Source: Firmicutes bacterium UBA6113
GTDB lineage: Bacteria; Bacillota; Clostridia; Tissierellales; Sedimentibacteraceae
DNA length: 64,000 nucleotides
Reading direction: 5' to 3'
Assembly (NCBI GenBank): GCA_002422545.1
Contig: DIWF01000024.1
Location: 62,001-126,000 of the forward strand
The notes under the pieces are model-generated. The model worked only from the letters and a program-made list of their open reading frames with translations. It ran no database searches and was not told the origin of the DNA. Made by a program: the position numbers and the translations under genes. Shown in pieces: positions 1 to 9,330 of the stretch (its first letter is position 1; each line of letters begins with the position of its first letter).

Positions 1-1827
1 TGAAAATATTTGAAAGCAGGTTTTCCATTACTCTGCTGAGCAATCTGCCGTCAGCCTTTGCAAACAGTCTTTCATCAGTAGATGTAACTTTGAATGTCAA
101 TTTTGAATCGATTATTTTTTCATCAAGCTCACCTAATATCTGAGAAACTAGAGCATTCACGTTGACTCTTTCAAAATGAGCTTCAATGCTTCCGCTTGTA
201 GCCTTGGCAGCTTCAAACAAGTCTTCTGTCAGTGTTTTAAGCCTGCTTGACTTTCTGTCGAGAACATCCAGGTACTTAGGAGCATTAGGAGACTGTAGCC
301 CTTCTCTTTTCAACAAATCAACATATGAAATTATTGAAGTTAGAGGTGTTTTTATGTCATGAGACACATTTGTAATGAGCTCGCTCTTCAGCCTTTCACT
401 TTTAACTTCATTTTGAACTGCTATGTTAAATCCGCTTGTTATTGTGTTTATGTCCTCTGAAAGCTGTTTAAACTCTCCGCTGCCGTCAACCTGAATTTTA
501 AATCCATAATCACCTTGTTTTGCTGACCTCAATCCTTTGAGTATTGCCTCAAATGTCCTGACTTTTCTGTATACATAATAAACAGCTGCAAAACCGATAA
601 TAATCAACAATACCGGTTTGTCTGCAAAGTATACTGAAACAGACATGAACATAATGAGTGCTGCAATGGACTTGAACATCAGCGGTCCGCCTGCCGCAAT
701 TTTTACTGCCGCCACTGATGACCTGGATATAATCATATAAACAAGGGATTTTTTTACTAATGTTCTGTTTTTATAATGTCTTGCAACTGACAAAAATAAA
801 ATCAAAAATAATGAGAACAGTGCTGCTGCTGAAGATAACATGGCGAGTTTCATTAATTTTTCACTTGTGTACCTAATGTTAAAAACATTATAAAATTCCA
901 TATTTATAAGTGCTATAATTCCTGCTATTACCAGCAGGCTCAAATCCGGAAAGAACCTATCAAATTTCGTCATGTGGATTTCTTCATCCTCAGTGACTTT
1001 TCCTGTTTCAGCCACCAGGTATGTCAAGCATGAAATGAGTACAATAAGGCACATTGAAATTATTACACTGTTCACAATCAATGTGTGCCTGTCTTCAAGC
1101 CATTTATTCACCCTGAGACTAAGACCTTCATCTGTAATTGCTGCATATATTACGGTACTGTTTGTGCCGTCCTCAATTGATTCATATGTGTCAACAAGTG
1201 AAGATGAATAGCTGCTGTAACCGTTGTCAGGTTCAACCTTCATTCCTTTACCATCTATGAGAACATATGCATTTTGAAGTGAGTAATGGTTTCTGCTGTC
1301 ATTTCCCGTATTTGTGCACTCATAATATCCATCTGTGGCATAATAAATCAGCCCTTCAGGATTGTTGAGGTCTTCGATTATGTTCTGGTAGTTGGCAAGG
1401 TCTGATTTTTTTATTGACTCTTTTATTTCTTGTATTTCCTTATCTTTTTCACTCCAGAAAAGTGCCTCAGAGTCAGCATTGTCTTCGTATCCATTTTCTG
1501 CAAGATAGTTGTTGTATAAATTTGTCAGCTGCCAGCTGTCTTCTATGTCAATATATTTTACAGTCTTTCCGTCACGGATGTACCTTTCGCTTTTGTAAAC
1601 CCTTATGAGGTGCTCAAGGCGGTTTGCCGCATAACGAAGCTCGTTGCTCAGCGTGTTGCTTTTCATGTAGCTTTTTACCGTAATGCTTTCATAATCCTGC
1701 ACGTGGAGGACTATGTCAAGTGATGAAGAAACCCCTATTAAAAGACATATAATCAATAATATAAAGGCTGCAATTTTTGTAATTTTTTTTCTTTTATATG
1801 TCTTCCACTTTGTAACCAACACCCCAC
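1..1827 (-). CDS. Sensor histidine kinase, C-terminal part beyond window edge
   Basis: Membrane sensor kinase partnered with the response regulator just upstream. Reading the minus strand gives an N-terminal membrane segment, a roughly 200-residue extracytoplasmic region, then about five more hydrophobic segments, a short linker and a HisKA dimerisation domain with the H-box SHDIKTPLTSIISY (around positions 340-380). The first residues of the N-box (ENLLSNIF) lie at positions 1-30, so the ATP-binding domain is outside the window. The start is uncertain: a GTG at 1827-1825 inside the regulator gene is in frame, while no ATG occurs near the first membrane segment. The overlap with the regulator implies translational coupling. 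The stimulus cannot be read from the sequence. Confidence 0.85.
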
Positions 1828-2486
1828 ACCACCTTCAGGTATCTTGGATTTTTAGGATCTATCTCCACTTTTTCTCTTATTCTTCTGATATGTACTGCCA
1901 CTGTATTTTCTGGATTAAACGAAGGCTCATTCCATACACTTTCATAAATATCATCAATTGAAAACACTCGTCCCTTATTTTTTGTCAGAAACAAAAGTAT
2001 TTTATATTCAACGGGAGTGAGCTTAACCTGCTCTCCATCAACAGTTACTTCTTTTCTTTCATCATCTATCAACAAATTTCCTGTCTTGTAATAATCCTTT
2101 TTATCTTTTTCGGTTGCTCCCCCAAGAGTCGTGTAACGTCTTAGCTGAGACTTAACCCTTGCTGTAAGTTCCAGCGGATTAAAAGGCTTTGTTATGTAGT
2201 CGTCAGCTCCCATGTTGAGCCCAAGCACAATGTCGCTTTCTTCTGATTTTGCAGTAACCATTATGACAGGAATATTTTTTATTTCCCTAATTTTTGTTGT
2301 AGCCTTGATTCCGTCCATTCCGGGCATCATTATGTCCATTATAACAAGGTGCACATCATTTTTTTCAACAATATCAATTGCTTCCAGTCCCGAGTAGCAT
2401 TTTAAAATGTTGTATCCCTCATTTTTTAAATATACTTCAATTGCTTCTACTATTTCTATATCATCATCGCAAACCAAAATGTTCAT
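1794..2486 (-). CDS. OmpR/PhoB-family response regulator
   Basis: DNA-binding response regulator of 230 residues. The receiver domain (about 1-120) shows the acidic pocket DDD at 7-9, the phospho-acceptor Asp51 in VIMDIMMPG, and Lys100 in ITKPF. The C-terminal winged helix (about 135-230) ends in the typical GVGYKVEDI. It is the first gene of a two-gene operon with the histidine kinase, whose reading frame overlaps its 3' end. The ATG follows an AGGAGG site. Family resemblance is to VanR/PhoP-type regulators of Firmicutes, which often respond to envelope stress, but the regulon here is unknown. Confidence 0.95.
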   Translation of the reverse strand: MNILVCDDDIEIVEAIEVYLKNEGYNILKCYSGLEAIDIVEKNDVHLVIMDIMMPGMDGIKATTKIREIKNIPVIMVTAKSEESDIVLGLNMGADDYITKPFNPLELTARVKSQLRRYTTLGGATEKDKKDYYKTGNLLIDDERKEVTVDGEQVKLTPVEYKILLFLTKNKGRVFSIDDIYESVWNEPSFNPENTVAVHIRRIREKVEIDPKNPRYLKVVWGVGYKVEDI

Positions 2487-2515
2487 TTCAAAGTCCTCCT
2501 ATGATAATTACCACT

Positions 2516-2545
2516 ATTATAGCATGTTATTTAAAAAAACTACAA
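2516..2545 (-). promoter_or_regulatory. Sigma-A-type promoter of the two-component operon
   Basis: On the minus strand a TTGTAG -35 box (2545-2540) and a perfect TATAAT -10 box (2521-2516) are separated by 18 bases, about 30 bases before the response regulator ATG. Confidence 0.6.
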
Positions 2546-2560
2546 CAATAAAATAAATGC

Positions 2561-2775
2561 GGGCGGACACGAGGTCCGCCCCTACGTGTTGATTATCAAA
2601 AATATTGTTATTCCAAGTCGTAGGGGAGGATCTTGTATCCTCCCGCAAAATTTGAATTTCATAATTATGCTATTGTTGTTTTAATCCTTCCGGGCGGACA
2701 CGAGGTCCGCCCCTACGTGTCGATTATCGAAAATATTGTTATTCCAAGTCGTAGGGGAGGGTCTTGTGCCCTCCC
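2561..2775. repeat. Two tandem copies of an inverted REP pair (BIME-like)
   Basis: Two 84-bp units, 2561-2644 and 2692-2775. Each has a hairpin GGGCGGAC/GTCCGCCC with loop ACGAG followed by CTAC, then a 34-bp linker, then GTAG followed by a hairpin GGGAGGAT/ATCCTCCC (second unit GGGAGGGT/GCCCTCCC) with loop CTTGT. The linkers of the two units differ at only two positions. The GTAG heads face each other. The block occupies the space between the response regulator promoter and the 3' end of the RAYT gene. Confidence 0.9.
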
Positions 2776-2782
2776 GTGAATT

Positions 2783-3298
2783 TCATGAATCACTATTATC
2801 ATAGTAGTATTTATCAAGCGACCATTTTAATGGATTGTTGTCTATATAATTCCAAATCATTTCATAAGTATCCCTATTTCTAATTACATTGTCGTAATAG
2901 GACCTTTGCCATAGTCTTTTGCTGAACGGTTCATACACTCCTTCTTTGACGCCTTTAATATAAATGTTTGCAGTCTTTGATTTAAATTCCTGTATGAATT
3001 CAATTATCCCTGATTCATTAACCACATCATTGCATTGATTTACGATGACAAGAACCATGTGAATATGATTTGGCATGAATACATACTTGTCCAAAATAAT
3101 GTTATGCTTTTTATCAGCAATATCCATTAAAAGTGAATCTACTTTTTCAGCATATTCGTTTAAAATCATCTTTCCTTCTTCTATATGTCCTAATATAGGT
3201 TTATGTTCACTAGAACATATAGTTATGAAATAAAACCCATTATGAGAGTAATTATAGTCAGTCAGCCTTATTTTTTTGCGTATAGGCTTTTCACTCAT
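2783..3298 (-). CDS. REP-associated tyrosine transposase (RAYT), Y1_Tnp/IS200-like
   Basis: Single-domain HUH (Y1) transposase of 171 residues, the size expected of a RAYT. The metal-binding HxH is at H78/H80 in FMPNHIHMV, and the C-terminal RAYT signature WQRSYYDNVIRN (130-141) supplies the candidate nucleophile Tyr134 or Tyr135. A characteristic YIDNNPLKW follows. RAYTs process REP single strands and are usually single-copy domesticated genes rather than insertion sequences. Here the gene lies between REP pairs on both sides (2561-2775 and 3321-3404). No accessory TnpB-type gene is present. The ATG follows AGGAGG at 3306-3311. Confidence 0.9.
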   Translation of the reverse strand: MSEKPIRKKIRLTDYNYSHNGFYFITICSSEHKPILGHIEEGKMILNEYAEKVDSLLMDIADKKHNIILDKYVFMPNHIHMVLVIVNQCNDVVNESGIIEFIQEFKSKTANIYIKGVKEGVYEPFSKRLWQRSYYDNVIRNRDTYEMIWNYIDNNPLKWSLDKYYYDNSDS

Positions 3299-3320
3299 TT
3301 TATACCTCCTAGGTTTATGC

Positions 3321-3404
3321 GGGCGGACACGAGGTCCGCCCCTACGTGTTGATTATCGAAAATATTGTTATTACAAGGCGTAGGGGAGGATCTTGTATCC
3401 TCCC
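3321..3404. repeat. Inverted REP pair upstream of the RAYT gene
   Basis: Same 84-bp architecture as at 2561-2644: hairpin plus CTAC at 3321-3345, 34-bp linker, GTAG plus hairpin at 3380-3404. It lies 22 bp from the RAYT start codon, so the RAYT gene sits inside an array of its own repeat family. Confidence 0.9.
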
Positions 3405-3411
3405 GATTTAA

Positions 3412-3771
3412 TTATTTTGCTTCTTCCACCTTCATTGCTCTTATTTGTGCAGGGTAGCTTTCCATTATTGTTCCGTCGTAAGTGATTTTTACAGTACTTC
3501 CAACTTTGAACTGGGACAAGTCTTCAAAGACTGCACCGTCTTTTACCACAGATACTGTAATTTTATCGCTTGATCTAAGCTCATCTTCACCTTCTACAGG
3601 TTCAACCAGAAGTGTTGTTTTTTTGTTTTCAAGTACAACTGCGTTGAATGTTTTAACTTTGTCGCCGTAATCAATACCTGTTTCATTTTTTATAACTCCG
3701 TTTATTATTGCAAGCACAACTGCTGCACCTAAAATTAGCGCTATTATCCATAAGATTGATTTTTTGCTCAT
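3412..3771 (-). CDS. DUF3221-like exported small protein
   Basis: Protein of 119 residues. A single N-terminal hydrophobic segment (about 5-25) acts as signal anchor, followed by a small beta-rich domain. The C-terminal YDGTIMESYPAQI is what I recognise of the DUF3221 (YobA-like) family, whose function is unknown. There is no lipobox cysteine. A good ribosome site (GGAGG) precedes the ATG. It stands alone between the REP pair and the terminator of the GH26-like gene. Confidence 0.7.
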   Translation of the reverse strand: MSKKSILWIIALILGAAVVLAIINGVIKNETGIDYGDKVKTFNAVVLENKKTTLLVEPVEGEDELRSSDKITVSVVKDGAVFEDLSQFKVGSTVKITYDGTIMESYPAQIRAMKVEEAK

Positions 3772-3829
3772 ATAAGCCTCCTTTATTGTTTAATTTTTTA
3801 GACGATTATTTTTATAAAAAGTTCAATTT

Positions 3830-3860
3830 AAAAAAAGGCAGGCACATTGGCCCGCCCTTA
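3830..3860 (-). terminator. Terminator of the GH26-like gene
   Basis: On the minus strand a G/C-rich hairpin (AAGGGCGGGC pairing with GCCTGCCTT, one bulge and one wobble) is followed by a run of T, 16 bases after the stop codon at 3876. Confidence 0.7.
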
Positions 3861-3875
3861 TGTTAAAAATTGTTG

Positions 3876-5396
3876 TTATTTGTAATTCTGAAGTCCGCTC
3901 CTGATTGCATTTATTACTTCCTGATCAAGATCAATCCTGTAGTTTCTTGAGACTGTCTTTTCCGGTTTTGAGTTGTCGTAATCCTGACCGTTCCACAAAA
4001 CTGCAATTTTTATCCTTTCATATCTGTTTATTATATTGAACATGTCCTGGTGCCAAAGGCTCTTGTTTCCTCCGGCTGATGCGCAGCTGAATTCCGTAAT
4101 CATCATAGGATGTTTGAACCTTTTTGCATAGTCATAGTAAAAATGATCGTAAGCCTGCGAAAAACTTCTCCATGTTTCACCATTGTAGTAATTTCCTGTA
4201 TTGTAGGCTGTAAGCCCTACAACATCAACGTATTCATTGCCCGGGTAATAACAGAGGTAATTGTTGTATGAAAAGTCCGGAAATGACTTCTCATTTGGAT
4301 TCCATACAAAAATTAAATTGTCAACTCCCTGTTCCTTAAACAAATCATATATGTATCTCCAGCTTTCAATGAACAAATCTGTGTCCTTTCCAACCTTGTG
4401 TGACGAATACAATACCCATTCGCCGTTCATTTCATTGTTCAATCTGAAAAGAACAGGAAAATCATATTCATTGAAGCTTTGGGCAAGATGTATCAAATAA
4501 TCGTCATATTTGCCATCAAGAATTTCCAGTGTTATGTCTTCTTCATTGCCATTGATGATGTCGGTTGTGTAAAGGGTGTATTCAACAACCTTCCCAAGTT
4601 CCTTTGCCTTGTTCATGTAATCTTTTTTGTAAGGAAGAGAAAAGGAGTTGTACAAAAGAACTACTGGGAAGTTGTAATCCAGGTTTTGTTCTATTTGTGC
4701 AAGCCTGTAAGCATAAAGAGGAAATGTGGGCTCAAATATGCCAAAATCAACCTTTTCATTGTTCAATAAATAATCTTCATAAAATTTCTTTGTCTGTTCA
4801 TCGAAATTCTTTTCAACAGGCTCAAAAACAACATCTTCCTTCATTGTGCCCGACTTTTTCGTAAGTTTAAAACTAGGCATTATGTAATCAATGTATATAG
4901 GCTGCGATGACTTCATGAACACAGTTATAACTTCTTTTGAACTCCTGATAAAAGTTATTGTGGCATAGAAGTTTCGGTCAGTTTCAGCATTAGTAAGTTT
5001 TTTTCTTTCATAAAGAACGATGTGTCCTAACTCTCCGTTAAAATTGTGGTTGTACTCATCAGTAATTTTAAAATCGGAATTTTTTAAAATCCCCTTGTTC
5101 CCATAATTCAAATAAATGCTGCTTGAATTAAGAGTATTGGCAAAATTGTCATACAATACTTCGACCACCAATCCTTCAGATTCAAATCTGCTTTTCACAG
5201 TCCCTATGTCTTCGTTCAGTTTAAGGCTGTTAAGAAGTGTTATTTCATATCCGTATGGATTATTTGAATATTTGTTGTAACCTGAAGAATATGTAGTAAA
5301 AGTTGTGCTCGTATTTTGTTCATCTGCATATGCTGTGTTGATTGAAAGCATAAAAATCATAATTATCATTAATGCAAATAATTTTTTCTGTCTCAT
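3876..5396 (-). CDS. Secreted GH26-like glycoside hydrolase (beta-mannanase superfamily)
   Basis: Exported protein of 506 residues with a clear signal peptide (first 25 residues, ending ...NTAYA-DEQ). Residues about 25-190 form a region I do not recognise. The rest looks like a GH26 TIM barrel: the acid/base candidate Glu322 lies in RLNNEMNGEW and the nucleophile candidate Glu435 in MMITEFSC. Their spacing of 113 residues fits the family. Aromatic residues typical of sugar subsites surround them. Such proteins cleave beta-1,4-mannan or related glucans outside the cell, but the precise substrate is not visible. The histidine of the usual RxxHEMN motif is Asn here, so activity may differ. Confidence 0.75.
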   Translation of the reverse strand: MRQKKLFALMIIMIFMLSINTAYADEQNTSTTFTTYSSGYNKYSNNPYGYEITLLNSLKLNEDIGTVKSRFESEGLVVEVLYDNFANTLNSSSIYLNYGNKGILKNSDFKITDEYNHNFNGELGHIVLYERKKLTNAETDRNFYATITFIRSSKEVITVFMKSSQPIYIDYIMPSFKLTKKSGTMKEDVVFEPVEKNFDEQTKKFYEDYLLNNEKVDFGIFEPTFPLYAYRLAQIEQNLDYNFPVVLLYNSFSLPYKKDYMNKAKELGKVVEYTLYTTDIINGNEEDITLEILDGKYDDYLIHLAQSFNEYDFPVLFRLNNEMNGEWVLYSSHKVGKDTDLFIESWRYIYDLFKEQGVDNLIFVWNPNEKSFPDFSYNNYLCYYPGNEYVDVVGLTAYNTGNYYNGETWRSFSQAYDHFYYDYAKRFKHPMMITEFSCASAGGNKSLWHQDMFNIINRYERIKIAVLWNGQDYDNSKPEKTVSRNYRIDLDQEVINAIRSGLQNYK

Positions 5397-5546
5397 ATGT
5401 ACCCCTATTCATTATTTTTGGCATCCGATCTTTTTTCAACCGTTCCATATAAATTACCTGTAGCAATTTTAATTCTATCAAACAGAGAGATAAGTGTCAA
5501 TTGCATTTGTTTTAAATGATTTAAGCTTTAGTATTTTTAAATTATG

Positions 5547-5575
5547 TTGTTTGCAATAGCTTGTTATGCTATAAT
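5547..5575 (+). promoter_or_regulatory. Promoter of the Gate-domain pair
   Basis: TTGTTT (5547-5552) and a perfect TATAAT (5570-5575) with a 17-bp spacer. This supports the ATG at 5601 as the true start of the following gene, not an ATG at 5544, which would lie upstream of the transcription start. Confidence 0.65.
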
Positions 5576-5600
5576 CTTGTTTATGACTCAAGGAGGATAT

Positions 5601-6023
5601 ATGGTTACCACAGACACTTTTAAAAGAGGCTTTTATAAAGGCATCACTACTTTTTTTGAACTATCCAAAATTCTTGTCCCTGTGTACATAGGCGTGCAGC
5701 TGTTGTCTATTTCCGGAATTTTAAACACCATTGCCGGTTTCTGCACTCCAATCATGTCTGTTTTCGGACTTCCGGGTGAAGCATCCCTGGTGCTGATTCT
5801 CGGATATTTTTCAGGAGGATATGCTGCACTTGGAGCAATGGCAGTAATAGAGCTCACAGGAGTACAGATTACAACCCTGGCAATAATGGTTTCAATTGCT
5901 CACAGCCTCATAACAGAAGGGGCAGTAATAAGGAAACTAGGAGTCAGCACAACAGCAAGCATAACATTGAGACTTTTATTTTCATTTATTATGGGTTTTT
6001 TATATAATTTTATATTCGGGTGA
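5601..6023 (+). CDS. Nucleoside-recognition (Gate) domain membrane protein, first of pair
   Basis: Membrane protein of 140 residues with about four hydrophobic helices and the Gate-domain style motif GLPGEASLVLILGYFSGGYAA. The start is set by AAGGAGG immediately before 5601. Gate-domain proteins of this size (SpmA/SpmB-like) work as heteromeric pairs; the second half follows 4 bp downstream. Related proteins act in spore maturation or as ion/nucleoside permeases; which of these applies is not visible. Confidence 0.7.
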   Translation: MVTTDTFKRGFYKGITTFFELSKILVPVYIGVQLLSISGILNTIAGFCTPIMSVFGLPGEASLVLILGYFSGGYAALGAMAVIELTGVQITTLAIMVSIAHSLITEGAVIRKLGVSTTASITLRLLFSFIMGFLYNFIFG

Positions 6024-6027
6024 TATT

Positions 6028-6483
6028 ATGGCTATAATTTTAAATTTACTGACAAGTTTGATTTCTTTTTTATGGAGCATAGCAAGAATTCTCATTCCTA
6101 TAATGGTTGTAATAGAAATTTTCAAGGACACAAAACTCATTGACAAGATTTCAAATGCGTTCAGACCTGTTTCAAATTTCTTTACCTTAAGCGAGCAATC
6201 AGGAATTTCAATGCTTTTTGGAATAATTTTCGGCCTCACCATCGGAGCCGGAGCCATAATTCAAAGCACAAAGGATTACGACATTGACAAAAGAAGCATA
6301 TTCCTCATATGCATGTTCTTGTCCCTGTGCCACGCCGTATTTGAAGATTCAATAATATTTGCAGCCTCAGGAGCAAATCCTATTGCTTTATTGGCCGCCA
6401 GATTCCTGTCGGCAACTATGATTACTTTTATTTTTTCAAGAATATTAAAAAAGGTTCCTCATGAGGAAGAAAAGCATGAATAA
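6028..6483 (+). CDS. Nucleoside-recognition (Gate) domain membrane protein, second of pair
   Basis: Membrane protein of 151 residues with four predicted helices, the second half of a split Gate-domain module. The motif FGLTIGAGAIIQ and the conserved CHAVFEDSIIFAASGANP are of the kind seen in YjiG/YjiH- and SpmA/SpmB-like proteins. It is co-transcribed with the preceding gene (4-bp gap) and the pair ends at a strong terminator. The C-terminus is charged (KKVPHEEEKHE) and probably cytoplasmic. Confidence 0.7.
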   Translation: MAIILNLLTSLISFLWSIARILIPIMVVIEIFKDTKLIDKISNAFRPVSNFFTLSEQSGISMLFGIIFGLTIGAGAIIQSTKDYDIDKRSIFLICMFLSLCHAVFEDSIIFAASGANPIALLAARFLSATMITFIFSRILKKVPHEEEKHE

Positions 6484-6490
6484 TAAAATT

Positions 6491-6524
6491 AAGGTTCTGC
6501 CATTAAGTGACAGAACCTTTTTTA
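6491..6524. terminator. Bidirectional terminator between Gate pair and hisS
   Basis: Perfect 9-bp stem AAGGTTCTG/CAGAACCTT with an 11-base loop followed by a T run. It lies between the convergent Gate pair and hisS and can serve both. Confidence 0.85.
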
Positions 6525-6535
6525 ATTAACAATTT

Positions 6536-7792
6536 TTAATTGGAAGACAAGTCTTTTACTTCTGTTTCTTCAACGCTGTATACGGCAAATTTGTTATATC
6601 CGTATTCTGTGAACTGGTTAAGCTGCTTTCCGAGCTTCTTTGCCTTTTCGTAAACTGCAACTGTATAACCCTGAGCCCTCAAATCATCTGCTTTTTTAAG
6701 AACATCTATGTATCTGTCCGATGTTTCATAAAGAAGAACAAGTTTCTCAAGATTTGGAACCTTGAATTTTTCATCCATCAACTGGTTAACAAGTCTCTCA
6801 AATCCTATTGAGAAACCTATGGCCGGTATCTTTTCTCCTATGAAATTTCCTACCATTTCATCGTATCTTCCTCCGCCTGCAATGGAATATCCAAGATTTT
6901 TGTAGGCAATTTCAAATATGGAACCTGTGTAATATCCCATTCCTCTTATGAGAGTGAAGTCAAATTCAACATCATATTTTCCATCTGCAAACATTCTTGA
7001 TTCGTTTAAAATTTCCTCAACGTCTTTTACAACTTCTTCAGGAACTCCGTATTCCATGAGGCATGTCGTTCCTTTTTCATTGATACTTTCAAGAGCTTTT
7101 ATTAAATTAGCAGAAGCGTCCTGAGAGTAGTTTTTCTCATTCATTTCTTTTTCAACGCCTGACAAGCCAACCTTGTCTAGTTTGTCAACTACTATGCACA
7201 CTCCGTCGAATTCTTCTTCAGTAAATCCGCATTTTAATATGACTGCTTTCAACACTCTCCTGTCGTTGAACCTTACAACAAAGTCCGTAACATTGAGGGC
7301 GTTCAGTGCCTTTGCTGTTGTAGCTATAAGCTCCAATTCAGCTGATTTTGTTCCGTCCCCTATTATGTCTATATCGCACTGTTTGAAGCTTCTGTACCTT
7401 CCCTTTTGTGCTCTTTCAGCCCTGAACACATTTCCTACCTGCATTGCCTTGAATACTGAAGGAAGATTTGCTCTGTTGCTACAATAAAAACGGCTCAACG
7501 GAACTGTTAGGTCATATCTTAGTCCTAAGTCAGCCAAATCTTCTTCTGTGAGACCTTCTTTGGCAAAATCAAGCTTTTCACCTCTTTTTAAAATCTTGAA
7601 TATTAATTTTAAATTTTCTCCGCCCTTGCTGCCTATTAAATTTTCTATGTTTTCAACAACCGGTGTTTCAATAAGTTCAAATCCGCTTTGCTTGTATGTA
7701 TTTACTATTACACCTTCAACGTAATCTCTTATTTCTTTTTCCTGCGGCGTAATGTCTCTCATGCCTTTTGCAGGGTTTAAATTTGCTTTCAT
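6536..7792 (-). CDS. hisS: Histidyl-tRNA synthetase
   Basis: Class II aminoacyl-tRNA synthetase of 418 residues that charges tRNA-His. The N-terminal AKGMRDITPQE, motif 2 FRAERAQKGRYRSFKQCD, the histidine-A signature IRGMGYYTGSIFEI and motif 3 PAIGFSIGFERL are all present in order, followed by the C-terminal anticodon-binding domain. The length is normal. The ATG follows ACGGAGG. It has its own unit: a terminator at 6491-6524 and a 135-bp gap from dsdA upstream. That gap is too short for a T-box leader and I see none. Confidence 0.95.
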   Translation of the reverse strand: MKANLNPAKGMRDITPQEKEIRDYVEGVIVNTYKQSGFELIETPVVENIENLIGSKGGENLKLIFKILKRGEKLDFAKEGLTEEDLADLGLRYDLTVPLSRFYCSNRANLPSVFKAMQVGNVFRAERAQKGRYRSFKQCDIDIIGDGTKSAELELIATTAKALNALNVTDFVVRFNDRRVLKAVILKCGFTEEEFDGVCIVVDKLDKVGLSGVEKEMNEKNYSQDASANLIKALESINEKGTTCLMEYGVPEEVVKDVEEILNESRMFADGKYDVEFDFTLIRGMGYYTGSIFEIAYKNLGYSIAGGGRYDEMVGNFIGEKIPAIGFSIGFERLVNQLMDEKFKVPNLEKLVLLYETSDRYIDVLKKADDLRAQGYTVAVYEKAKKLGKQLNQFTEYGYNKFAVYSVEETEVKDLSSN

Positions 7793-7893
7793 ATAAACCT
7801 CCGTTTTCCGTAGAACAATTATTTTCTATGTTATCAAATATAGTTGATATTTACAATATTTTTTTATCGTCAGCTTTTTTAAAGATAGGGTTA

Positions 7894-7922
7894 GAGCAAC
7901 TTTCGCTAATGCTCAGGATGAC
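7894..7922. repeat. GGATGAC-ended dispersed element, copy 1
   Basis: GAGCA...TGCTC inverted repeat followed by AGGATGAC, 5 bp downstream of the dsdA stop. It resembles the widely dispersed GTCATCCTGAGC elements of many genomes. It is related in sequence to the element at 9331-9368 on the other side of dsdA. Confidence 0.4.
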
Positions 7923-7927
7923 TTACA

Positions 7928-9262
7928 TCATTTTTCCAGATGCGTATTTAAAAACTGCTGATTTATTTCTTCCGGAACAAGACTTCCTCCTGTTGCCCAT
8001 GCTATGTGAGAAGCATTTTTCATTTTGCTTTCCAGACCGTGTTTTTTTATGTACTCCATGCCTTTGTCCGATTTTTCCAATTTTACAACCCCTTCAAATG
8101 CAGCACAGGCAGATGGCTCTATGTCAATTTTTTCTGAATTGTGCAGAAGCCTCATGTTGTCATACAGCTTGTAATCATCGATGGTAAAAATACCTCCAAG
8201 AACATAATCCATCATCTTTCCAACCAGCTTTGAAGGTCTTCCAACTGCCAGCCCGTCTGCATGGGTTTTTCCGTCAATCCCAATGTCCTGCACACATACG
8301 TCATTGTGTAGCTCTGTGGCCATTCCTGTTAGCATACATGGTGAATGTGTGGGTTCCACAAAAAAGCAGTGAACATTGTTCCCGTATACTGACTTAAGTC
8401 CGTATGTTATTCCTCCCGGTGCTCCTCCTACTCCGCATGGCAGATACACAAACAATGGATGGCCATCATCTACTTTTACATTGATTTCATCCAACTGTTT
8501 TTCAAGTCGTCTTGCTGCAACGCTGTATCCCAAGAACAAATTCATTGAATTTTCATCATCAACAAAGTAGCTCATTGGGTCCTGGTCCGACAGTCTTCGT
8601 CCTTCTTCAACCGCCTTTGAGAAGTCGCTGTCATATTCTACAACCTGTGCTCCCTTTGACCTCAGCAAATCCTTTTTCCACTGTTTTGCATCAGCCGACA
8701 TGTGTACAGCAACCTTAAATCCAAGGGCTGCTGAAGTTATGCCAATGCTTAATCCTAAGTTTCCTGTGGAGCCTACCTGAATTTTATACCTGTTAAAAAA
8801 GTCTCTGTACTTCTTTTCTGCAAGAATAGAATAATCGTCATCTTCAGTTATCATGTTGTTTTCCAGAGCAAGAGTTTCGGCATATTTAAGCACTTCATAA
8901 ATTCCTCCCCTTGCCTTTACACTGCCTGCAATGGCAAGATGGCTGTCCATTTTTAAAAGCAGATTTCCCGATATTTCCGTTAAATAAAACAAATTAAGCT
9001 GTTCTTTCATATTTGGAATTTTTTTTAGTGGCGACTCAATAATGCCATGGGATGATTTAGTTTCAGGGAAAAGTATTTCAATGAGGGGCGCAAATTTTTC
9101 CAGGCGTCTTTCGGCATCATCTATTGCTGACAAATCCATTTTTATTATTTTTGATGCTTCCTGGTATGGTTTTAGATTTGGATTCAGCCACAAAACTTCC
9201 TTAAGTTCTGAAACTTCTTTTAATTCCTGGCTGTTTTTTATGAGTTCATTTTTGTTTATCAT
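7928..9262 (-). CDS. dsdA: D-serine ammonia-lyase (D-serine dehydratase)
   Basis: PLP enzyme of 444 residues that converts D-serine to pyruvate and ammonia. The PLP lysine is Lys116 in AGSVKARGGIYEV, the phosphate-binding loop is GSTGNLGLSIG, and the glycine-rich GVGGAPGGITYGL follows. Length and lysine position match DsdA closely. I place the start at 9262 because AGGAGGA sits right before that ATG; the frame stays open upstream to 9346 but runs into the repeat there. No dsdC-type regulator or dsdX transporter is adjacent, so it probably serves detoxification or amino-acid fermentation. Confidence 0.92.
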   Translation of the reverse strand: MINKNELIKNSQELKEVSELKEVLWLNPNLKPYQEASKIIKMDLSAIDDAERRLEKFAPLIEILFPETKSSHGIIESPLKKIPNMKEQLNLFYLTEISGNLLLKMDSHLAIAGSVKARGGIYEVLKYAETLALENNMITEDDDYSILAEKKYRDFFNRYKIQVGSTGNLGLSIGITSAALGFKVAVHMSADAKQWKKDLLRSKGAQVVEYDSDFSKAVEEGRRLSDQDPMSYFVDDENSMNLFLGYSVAARRLEKQLDEINVKVDDGHPLFVYLPCGVGGAPGGITYGLKSVYGNNVHCFFVEPTHSPCMLTGMATELHNDVCVQDIGIDGKTHADGLAVGRPSKLVGKMMDYVLGGIFTIDDYKLYDNMRLLHNSEKIDIEPSACAAFEGVVKLEKSDKGMEYIKKHGLESKMKNASHIAWATGGSLVPEEINQQFLNTHLEK

Positions 9263-9330
9263 GGATTCCTCCTGCATTCTAAGGTAATGATATTTTTTCT
9301 GAGGAGACTTTGGACTATTTAATATCATGC

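Noticed and set aside
4261..4864. Three overlapping plus-strand frames opposite the GH26-like gene
   Set aside because: Antisense shadows without ribosome sites or recognisable domains.
7793..7927. T-box leader of hisS
   Set aside because: Only 135 bp are available, with no T-box core sequence or terminator/antiterminator pair.
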